Below are positions 6,112 through 11,700 of a DNA stretch of 11,700 bases, in pieces. The position numbers and the translations under genes are program-made. The notes under the pieces were generated by a model, which was given only the letters and a program-made list of their open reading frames with translations, did no database searches and was not told the origin of the DNA. Position 1 is the first letter of the stretch. Every line of letters starts with the position of its first letter. Source of the DNA: Bacteroidota bacterium (GTDB lineage: Bacteria; Bacteroidota; Bacteroidia; Chitinophagales; Chitinophagaceae); the NCBI GenBank assembly GCA_025361325.1, contig JANYAL010000097.1:1-11700 (forward strand), given 5' to 3'.

Positions 6112-8628
6112 ATGCATTTTGAAGGCGAACACTTACTACCCGGACAGATAGGACATTTCTTTGTACTGCTTGCCTTTGTGGCTTCCATCCTCTCCACCAT
6201 TGGTTATTTCACTGCCAGCCGTACTGCTGATACGCTCTTAAAAGCCTCCTGGATACGTTTTGCGCGGATCAGTTTCAGAACACAGGTATTTGCGGTGATG
6301 GGTGTTTTCATCACTATCTTCTATATCTGCTCGCATCATTATTTCGAATACATGTATGCCTATAAGCATGCGTCACTTGAGCTGGAACCTAAATACCTGC
6401 TGGCCTGTATCTGGGAAGGACAGGAAGGCTCTTTTTTACTCTGGACCATTTGGCATTCGGTACTCGGCATGATCCTTATACGTAAGAGTAAGGACTGGGA
6501 GGCACCGGTGATGTCGGTGGTAAGCCTGGCCCAGTTCTTTTTACTGATGATGATACTGGGTATCTATTTTTTCGGGGAACGAATCGGCAGCAGTCCCTTC
6601 ACACTTACCCGTAATGAAATAGAAGGCCCCATATTCAGCATGCCCAATTACCTGACCTTCATCAAGGACGGTATCGGTTTGAATGTTCTTTTGCGTAATT
6701 ACTGGATGGTCATCCACCCGCCTATTTTGTTCCTGGGCTTTGCCTCCACCATTATTCCCTTTTCCTATGCCTATGCAGGCATCCAAACCAAACGTTTTGG
6801 TGAATGGATACAACCCGCATTACCCTGGGCACTGATAAGCGCCTGTGTGTTAGGTACGGGTATCATGATGGGTGGTAAATGGGCCTATGAATCCCTGACC
6901 TTTGGCGGCTACTGGGGCTGGGATCCGGTGGAGAACGCCTCCCTGGTACCCTGGTTGATACTGGTGGCCGGGATGCATACCATGGTAATTTATAAGGCCA
7001 CCGGCAACTCGCTGAGAGCAAGCTATCTATTTGCCTTCCTTACCTTCATTTTCATACTGTATTCTACTTTCCTGACCCGGACGGGTATCCTCGGTGATAC
7101 TTCAGTTCATGCTTTCACAGAAGCAGGTAATGCCATGAATATCATGATATTGAGTTTTGTTGGTGTATTTACTTTATCCGCTTTAACCTTATTCCTTGTC
7201 CACTTAAAAAGGATCCCGACCGAATTAAAAGAAGAGCGGATGGATTCAAGGGAGTTCTGGATGTTCATAGGATCGGTGGTTATTTTCCTGGGGGCTATGT
7301 TCATCATTGCCAAGACCTCGGTACCCGTTTATAATAAGATCTTTGGAACAAAAATAGCCCCGGCTGAGGATGTTGAGTTCTCGTATAATAAATTGATCAT
7401 CCTGGTGGCCATCATCATCGGACTGCTGAGTGCGGTTACACAGTATTTCAAGTATAAGGGCAGTCCGGGTACTTCCATCCTCAAAAAGATCGCCCTGCCC
7501 ACCCTCATCGCAGCGTTGATCACTGCATTGCTGGTCATATTTTACCCAATAACCTATTACAGGCAGGGGGCAGGTTTCCTGGGAGCCATCTATGTTGCCC
7601 TGTTTGCAGCCATTTATGCATTGGTTTCCAATGCTGCTTATATCTTTATTGTGCTGCATGGAAAAATGAAGTCGGCAGGCGCTTCTGTTGCCCACGCGGG
7701 TTTTGCCTTGCTGCTGGTAGGTATATTGCTCTCTTCTGCCAATAAAAAGGTCATCAGTAACAGCGGGGCCAATGGCATCAACCTGCCGGCATCCAAGGAT
7801 CCCATGACCAAGAAACAGGATGATCCCACGGAGAACCTTACACTGGTTCGCCAGGTACCTGCAAGCATGGGCCCTTATGAAGTGACCTATCTCCGGGATT
7901 CCGCAGGCAAAGAAAAAGGTAGGAAATTTTACCAGGTGCAGTTTGAAAGAAAGGACCCGGTTACAAAGAATACACTGGAACATTTTAATCTCTGGCCGGA
8001 TGTGTACCTCATGAAGGACAATAACATGAGCAGTAACCCCGATACCAAGAACTACCTGAACAGGGATATCTTCACCTATATCAGTTATGTGGTAAGTGAT
8101 GCGTACAACAGTACAGACACTTCGCGATTCATTGTCCATGAAATGGCTACAGGCGATACGGCTTACTATAATAATGGTTACCTGGTACTCAACGGCGTAG
8201 TCAAGAACCCCTCGAATGAGAAATATCATTTTAAGCCCACGGATGCTGCACTGATGGCAGATATCACCCTATTCGGCAAGGACAGCATGCATTACAGGGC
8301 CTCTCCTTTACTGATGGTAGACAGTATTGGGCTGAACATGGTGGATGATACAGTGTATGCACAGAACCTGTACATCAAATTCGCGGGTGTTACAGATAAC
8401 CGGAGGATCAAACTGGGTATCAGGCAATCGGACCAGATCATTGATTTTATCACCCTGAAGGCCTATATCTTTCCGTATATCAACCTTGTCTGGTTAGGGC
8501 TGGTGATCATGGCCATCGGGCTGATCATGAGTGCTGCCCGCCGTGCAAAGCTTTCTTCCTTTTATACACGTGCCGTGCTGGTACTTGCAGGAGCCGCCAT
8601 CTTCTATATGTTTCTCTTAGCAAATTAG
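6112..8628 (+). CDS. ccmF: Cytochrome c heme lyase CcmF (CcsA/CcmF family)
   Basis: This 838-residue polytopic inner-membrane protein takes heme from CcmE and attaches it to CxxCH motifs of apocytochromes c in the periplasm. The N-terminus EHLLPGQIGHFFVLLAFVAS is typical of Bacteroidota CcmF. Conserved elements are EGQEGS (102-107), the WWD heme-handling signature GYWGWDPVENAS (266-277), flanking histidines H202 (WMVIHPP) and H333 (TSVHAF) that should ligate periplasmic heme, and H528 (SVAHAGFALLLVGI) matching the transmembrane heme ligand region. Residues of about 550-785 form a large soluble, presumably periplasmic, domain before the two last membrane helices. It makes the protein longer than the roughly 650-residue E. 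coli enzyme, a known trend in this phylum. It follows ccmE in the same direction. Its last 104 bases overlap a minus-strand lipoprotein gene. Confidence 0.93.
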   Translation: MHFEGEHLLPGQIGHFFVLLAFVASILSTIGYFTASRTADTLLKASWIRFARISFRTQVFAVMGVFITIFYICSHHYFEYMYAYKHASLELEPKYLLACIWEGQEGSFLLWTIWHSVLGMILIRKSKDWEAPVMSVVSLAQFFLLMMILGIYFFGERIGSSPFTLTRNEIEGPIFSMPNYLTFIKDGIGLNVLLRNYWMVIHPPILFLGFASTIIPFSYAYAGIQTKRFGEWIQPALPWALISACVLGTGIMMGGKWAYESLTFGGYWGWDPVENASLVPWLILVAGMHTMVIYKATGNSLRASYLFAFLTFIFILYSTFLTRTGILGDTSVHAFTEAGNAMNIMILSFVGVFTLSALTLFLVHLKRIPTELKEERMDSREFWMFIGSVVIFLGAMFIIAKTSVPVYNKIFGTKIAPAEDVEFSYNKLIILVAIIIGLLSAVTQYFKYKGSPGTSILKKIALPTLIAALITALLVIFYPITYYRQGAGFLGAIYVALFAAIYALVSNAAYIFIVLHGKMKSAGASVAHAGFALLLVGILLSSANKKVISNSGANGINLPASKDPMTKKQDDPTENLTLVRQVPASMGPYEVTYLRDSAGKEKGRKFYQVQFERKDPVTKNTLEHFNLWPDVYLMKDNNMSSNPDTKNYLNRDIFTYISYVVSDAYNSTDTSRFIVHEMATGDTAYYNNGYLVLNGVVKNPSNEKYHFKPTDAALMADITLFGKDSMHYRASPLLMVDSIGLNMVDDTVYAQNLYIKFAGVTDNRRIKLGIRQSDQIIDFITLKAYIFPYINLVWLGLVIMAIGLIMSAARRAKLSSFYTRAVLVLAGAAIFYMFLLAN

Positions 8629-8950
8629 AATCACAATCCGCTTTCAGCAGCCTGACCACTTTTTCCAGTTTCTTATCCGGGTCTGTGTAACGGGAACTGG
8701 TATCCAGACATTTATAAACGGCGGTTGTATCCTTTTTAGTAAGAAACTCAAGCATGCGGGGGATCCGTTGTACCATCAGGCTGTCGCAGTTTTGTTTAAT
8801 GGCGCTGTAAGCAGAGTCGATCCGCTTCTCGGAAAGTGAATCCTCAATATGCCTTTGTTTGTCATCCGCATGGTCAAAATCACCAGAATGACAGGAAACC
8901 AGTAGTAAAAAGATCAACCCGGCAGCGAACTTTATGGTTACTTTAAGCAT
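8525..8950 (-). CDS. Putative lipoprotein, overlaps ccmF end
   Basis: This 141-residue protein has an N-terminal lipoprotein signal: a hydrophobic stretch (FAAGLIFLLL) then the lipobox LVSC with C20. It is probably lipidated and exported. The mature part is charged and probably helical, with three spaced cysteines (NCDS, KCLD, DCDS), a Lys/Asp/Ser-rich composition and a segment EFLTKKDTTAVYKCLDTSS. I know no domain name for it. The last 34 residues (from about 108) are encoded antisense to the final ccmF codons, and the end (ARHVYKRKKALHGGQHS) looks less like a natural C-terminus. A lost stop codon near 8628 is possible. It diverges from the DUF4294 gene with 42 bases between the two start codons, sharing a palindrome at 8979-8990. 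I trust the N-terminal two thirds more than the tail. Confidence 0.65.
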   Translation of the reverse strand: MLKVTIKFAAGLIFLLLVSCHSGDFDHADDKQRHIEDSLSEKRIDSAYSAIKQNCDSLMVQRIPRMLEFLTKKDTTAVYKCLDTSSRYTDPDKKLEKVVRLLKADCDSNLLRETYRRWRLLQVPARHVYKRKKALHGGQHS

Positions 8951-8978
8951 CTGAAGGTATTAACAGATAAAAGGATAC

Positions 8979-8990
8979 TGTAAATTTACA
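8979..8990. promoter_or_regulatory. 12-bp palindrome in a divergent spacer, possible shared promoter or operator
   Basis: TGTAAATTTACA is a perfect palindrome in the 42-base spacer between the lipoprotein gene and the DUF4294 gene. Each strand reads TAAATTTAC, a loose match to the -7 box TAnnTTTG. It ends 2 bases before the DUF4294 ATG. It could be an operator for a dimeric regulator or a two-way promoter core. If it is the -7 box for the plus-strand gene, that mRNA would be nearly leaderless. Confidence 0.35.
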
Positions 8991-8992
8991 TC

Positions 8993-9625
8993 ATGCATTT
9001 ATCCGGGGTGAAACTGTTTCCCAACTGGGTTATCATACCAGTTATTTTGCTGCTTTCGGCAGTACAAGGGAAGGTATATGCCCAGCAATATGGCATACAT
9101 GACACGTTGCTACGCACGGCTGTGGTTTACAACGGCGATACGATGGAAGCCAGGACCCTGCCGTATGTATTTCTCTATGCCTATATCAGTGAGGCAAGGA
9201 TGAGTGCCAGGGCCAAATGGAACAGACTGAGGAATGCTGTATATGTCACCTACCCCTATGCCAGGCGTGCAGGGGCGGTATTGAATGACATGAATGCCAG
9301 GATGGTTAATATGAAAACCTCCACACAGCGTAAGGATTATATCAAGACCAGGGAAAAGGATCTTAAAAAAGAATTCACCGACCCCCTCACCAACCTCTCC
9401 ATTTACCAGGGAAAGGTACTGATGAAACTGATTAACCGGGAGACCGGCAATAACTGTTACGAAATTATTAAGGTATATAAGGGGGGGCTCGTAGCCCGTT
9501 TTTACCAGACTGTGGCCTTCTTCTTCAGCACCAGTTTAAAGCAGCCCTATGACTCCCGCGGCGAGGATTCGGAAATAGAGCAGATTGTGCGGGAGGTGCA
9601 AAGGATGTATGGGTTTAAGAGTTGA
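8993..9625 (+). CDS. DUF4294 family exported protein
   Basis: This 210-residue protein has an N-terminal signal peptide, with a hydrophobic core (WVIIPVILLLSAVQG) and a likely cleavage site after VYA at residue 30. The mature part fits DUF4294, a Bacteroidota-restricted family of unknown function. Hallmarks are NGDTMEARTLPYVFLY (47-62), YVTYPYARRAGAVLNDM (84-100) and the conserved core YQGKVLMKLINRETGNNCYE (138-157). The end carries LKQPYD plus GEDSEIEQIV. The location is probably periplasmic or envelope-associated. The length is normal for the family. The ATG at 8993 gives a proper signal peptide; a GTG a few codons downstream is a possible alternative, and the very short distance to the palindrome makes that worth keeping in mind. 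The gene stands alone, 196 bases before bshB1, in a spacer with no clear terminator. Confidence 0.85.
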   Translation: MHLSGVKLFPNWVIIPVILLLSAVQGKVYAQQYGIHDTLLRTAVVYNGDTMEARTLPYVFLYAYISEARMSARAKWNRLRNAVYVTYPYARRAGAVLNDMNARMVNMKTSTQRKDYIKTREKDLKKEFTDPLTNLSIYQGKVLMKLINRETGNNCYEIIKVYKGGLVARFYQTVAFFFSTSLKQPYDSRGEDSEIEQIVREVQRMYGFKS

Positions 9626-9821
9626 AGATTTTCTGTTCATGGATCACACCTTGCGGGTTGTTTTGTACCTGGCATACTGATTACCTTTTGGGTACGGGGC
9701 TGGCAACTATGAACAATGTTCTATTAACCATTAACTAAAAAGTTAACATCACCACAATTACAGGCCGCTTCCAACATTCCTACTGTAAAAAGTTGTACCT
9801 TACAGGTGATATTTTTAATGA

Positions 9822-10550
9822 ATGAAGTTAGACATAATCGCTTTTGGTGTACACCCCGATGATGTGGAATTAAGTTGTGCCGGTGTACTGCTGGTAGAGA
9901 AAAAGAATGGGAAGAAGACGGGTATCGTTGACCTTACGGCAGGAGAACTGGGTACACGGGGAGATGGGGAAACAAGGAAACAGGAAGCTGCGCATGCTGC
10001 CAGGATATTGGGTGTGGAGTTCCGGGAGAACCTGAATATGGCAGACGGTTTCTTTTTGAATGATGAGACCAATCAACGTAAAATAATAACAACGCTGAGG
10101 CGTTATCAACCAGAGATCATTCTTTGTAACGCTACTGCAGACCGGCATCCCGATCACGGGAGATCTGCAAAACTGGTAGAAGACGCTTCCTTTTTATCCG
10201 GACTCCAGAAAATAGAGACAACAGACGATGGTATTGCCCAGGAGGCCTGGAGGTCTAAATATGTACTGCACTATATACAGGACAGATTTCTAAACCCAGA
10301 TTTTGTAGTGGATATAACAGAGGTATTTGAACAGAAACTGGAGGCCATAAGGGCTTTTTCCACTCAGTTTCACCAGGAAGGGATGGAGGGGCCGCAGACC
10401 TATATTTCTACACCTGATTTTCTGGACAGTGTGGTGTACCGGCATAAATGGTTCGGCAAGATGATTGGGGTGAAATATGCGGAAGGATTTATTTCACAGA
10501 AACAGATTGGTATTCGTAATTTTGATGCATTGATAAAATATAATACTTAA
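9822..10550 (+). CDS. bshB1: Bacillithiol biosynthesis deacetylase BshB1
   Basis: This 242-residue protein is of the LmbE/PIG-L zinc deacetylase family. BshB1 removes the acetyl group from N-acetylglucosaminyl-malate, the second step of bacillithiol synthesis between BshA and BshC, in the cytosol. The zinc motif HPDD is at residues 11-14 (AFGVHPDDVELSCAG), and the third ligand region is ADRHPDHGRSAKLV (106-119, with H109 and H112). GELGTRG (41-47) and GVKYAEGF near the C-terminus are typical of the BshB1 branch rather than of mycothiol MshB. The length matches the family. It is the only bacillithiol gene in the window; in Bacteroidota the bsh genes are often scattered. A weak -7-like sequence (taccttac, 9796-9803) lies upstream. 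The start ATG is preceded by an A/T-rich, non-Shine-Dalgarno leader. Confidence 0.93.
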   Translation: MKLDIIAFGVHPDDVELSCAGVLLVEKKNGKKTGIVDLTAGELGTRGDGETRKQEAAHAARILGVEFRENLNMADGFFLNDETNQRKIITTLRRYQPEIILCNATADRHPDHGRSAKLVEDASFLSGLQKIETTDDGIAQEAWRSKYVLHYIQDRFLNPDFVVDITEVFEQKLEAIRAFSTQFHQEGMEGPQTYISTPDFLDSVVYRHKWFGKMIGVKYAEGFISQKQIGIRNFDALIKYNT

Positions 10551-10572
10551 CCAAATAAATGTCGGAGACATT

Positions 10573-10594
10573 TTCACTTGACCCGATAAGTGAA
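10573..10594. promoter_or_regulatory. Short inverted repeat before the desaturase gene
   Basis: The arms ttcactt and aagtgaa (7 bp) flank an 8-base spacer, 23 bases after the bshB1 stop and 43 bases before the desaturase ATG. There is no T-run for an intrinsic terminator. It could be a weak terminator for bshB1 or an operator for the desaturase. A loose -7-like sequence (tatcatttg, 10609-10617) follows. Confidence 0.3.
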
Positions 10595-10636
10595 CGCTTG
10601 TAATTCGATATCATTTGTGGAATAAACAATATAGAT

Positions 10637-11700
10637 ATGGCTACTCCCAAATTCATGAACATCAGCGGTTCAACCTTCTACCAGGAACTCAAAGGAAGGG
10701 TGAACGACTATTTTGCCAAGGCAAAAAAGAACTCCACAGGTAATTTAGGCCTGTATTTCAAAGCAGTCCTGCTCTGGTCCTCGTATGTTACCCTTTATGT
10801 GCATGTGATATTCTTTCACGCACCTGTATGGGTATCTATCCTTGAATGTGTTTTTATGGGTGGCCTCACTGCCGCCATTGGATTCAATGTGATGCACGAT
10901 GGCGGACACGGCAGTTTCAGCAACAGTAAATTCTGGAATAAGATGGCCGCTTTTTCCGTGAATGCCCTGGGGGCCAGCGGCATCATGTGGAATAACAAGC
11001 ACAACATCATTCACCATACCTATACCAATATTGACGGCGTAGATGATGACATTGAGATCAAACCTATGCTGCGCATGTGTGCCACGCAAAAGAAATATAA
11101 GATCCACCGATTCCAGCATATCTATGTATGGTTCCTCTATACCCTGCTACTGATCATCTGGGTATTTGCTACAGACTACAAGAAATATTTCAGCAAGAAG
11201 GTAGGCAGTGTGCCTATTAAAAAGATGAGCAGGTTCGAACACATTGCCTTTTGGGTGGCAAAAGCGGGCTATTATTTCATGATGATCGTATTGCCGATCT
11301 GGATGGTGGGATTCCTCCACTGGCTGGTGGGTTTCCTCATCATCAGCATGGTTGCAGGGTTCGTATTAAGCGTGGTGTTCCAATTGGCTCATACCGTGGA
11401 AGAAACCACTTTCCCGGTTCCCTTGGGTGATATCAACACCATTGAAAATGAATGGGCCATTCACCAGGTGCAGACCACGGCTAACTTTGCCACTAAGAAC
11501 AGGCTGATCTCCTGGCTGGTGGGCGGATTGAATTTCCAGATTGAACACCACCTGTTCCCCAAGGTTTCACATATACACTACCCTGCCATCAGCAAGATTA
11601 TCAAGCAAACCTGCGCTGAGTATGTTATAAAATATATCGAATTCCCAAAAATGCGTCATGCCATCGCTTCACATGCCATGCACCTGAAAAAAATGGGCAG
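10637..11700 (+). CDS. Membrane fatty acid desaturase, front-end type (3' end cut by window)
   Basis: Starting at ATG 10637, the frame is open for 354 codons to the window edge and is probably missing only a few residues. It is a di-iron membrane desaturase that inserts a double bond into acyl chains at the inner membrane. All three histidine boxes are present: HDGGH (87-91), HNIIHH (122-127) and QIEHH (301-305). A Gln in place of the first His of the third box is the mark of front-end (delta-5/delta-6-like) desaturases, but no fused cytochrome b5 domain is present at the N-terminus, so an external electron donor is needed. Four or more hydrophobic segments separate the boxes (for example VWFLYTLLLIIWVFA and AKAGYYFMMIVLPIWMVGF). 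LAHTVEETTFP is also typical of bacterial linoleoyl-CoA-desaturase-like members. Regiospecificity cannot be read from the sequence. Confidence 0.92.
   Translation, partial: MATPKFMNISGSTFYQELKGRVNDYFAKAKKNSTGNLGLYFKAVLLWSSYVTLYVHVIFFHAPVWVSILECVFMGGLTAAIGFNVMHDGGHGSFSNSKFWNKMAAFSVNALGASGIMWNNKHNIIHHTYTNIDGVDDDIEIKPMLRMCATQKKYKIHRFQHIYVWFLYTLLLIIWVFATDYKKYFSKKVGSVPIKKMSRFEHIAFWVAKAGYYFMMIVLPIWMVGFLHWLVGFLIISMVAGFVLSVVFQLAHTVEETTFPVPLGDINTIENEWAIHQVQTTANFATKNRLISWLVGGLNFQIEHHLFPKVSHIHYPAISKIIKQTCAEYVIKYIEFPKMRHAIASHAMHLKKMG

Noticed and set aside
7246..8229. Long minus-strand open frame of 327 codons antisense to ccmF
   Set aside because: It is a shadow of ccmF: the plus strand carries conserved CcmF motifs, and the antisense product resembles no family.
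9731..9746. Small inverted repeat ttaact-aaaa-agttaa in the spacer before bshB1
   Set aside because: Six A/T-rich base pairs with no T-run; expected by chance in such a spacer and not convincing as a terminator.

Overview
The window reads as ordinary chromosomal DNA of a Bacteroidota bacterium, most likely a member of the Chitinophagaceae or a close relative. The evidence is the gene content (BshB1, a DUF4294 protein, a CcmE of the Cys-x3-Tyr type next to a long CcmF, a front-end-type desaturase), the lack of clear Shine-Dalgarno sequences, and two upstream elements that fit the Bacteroidota -7 box TAnnTTTG. This placement comes from recognising families by eye, not from a database search.

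Layout. Positions 1-2300 are a loosely packed, eroded segment. It holds a perfect inverted repeat at the window edge, the 3' remnant of a DUF4160-like gene followed by an intact DUF2442 gene, a cupin gene cut short by an in-frame TAG whose lost C-terminus is still readable, a second small cupin gene, and a broken coding remnant split over three frames. Positions 2313-5385 carry three minus-strand genes: an uncharacterised radical SAM protein, a small membrane protein that seems to begin at a CTG directly after the preceding stop codon, and an agmatinase-family ureohydrolase. A divergent promoter region (5386-5511) separates these from the plus-strand genes ccmE and ccmF (5512-8628), which serve System I cytochrome c maturation.

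A minus-strand lipoprotein gene overlaps the 3' end of ccmF and diverges from a DUF4294 gene. The two start around a perfect 12-bp palindrome. bshB1 (bacillithiol synthesis) follows. The window ends inside a membrane fatty-acid desaturase gene with all three histidine boxes; only its last few codons appear to be missing.

Working together. The clearest functional unit is ccmE-ccmF: CcmE carries heme and CcmF attaches it to apocytochrome c. The agmatinase-like gene and the membrane protein gene abut and are probably co-transcribed. The other genes look like independent housekeeping units. I do not see a new multi-gene system here. The observations most worth checking are the Cys-x3-Tyr CcmE, the TAG-interrupted cupin, the apparent CTG start, the frame-broken remnant at about 1967-2213, and the uncharacterised radical SAM enzyme.
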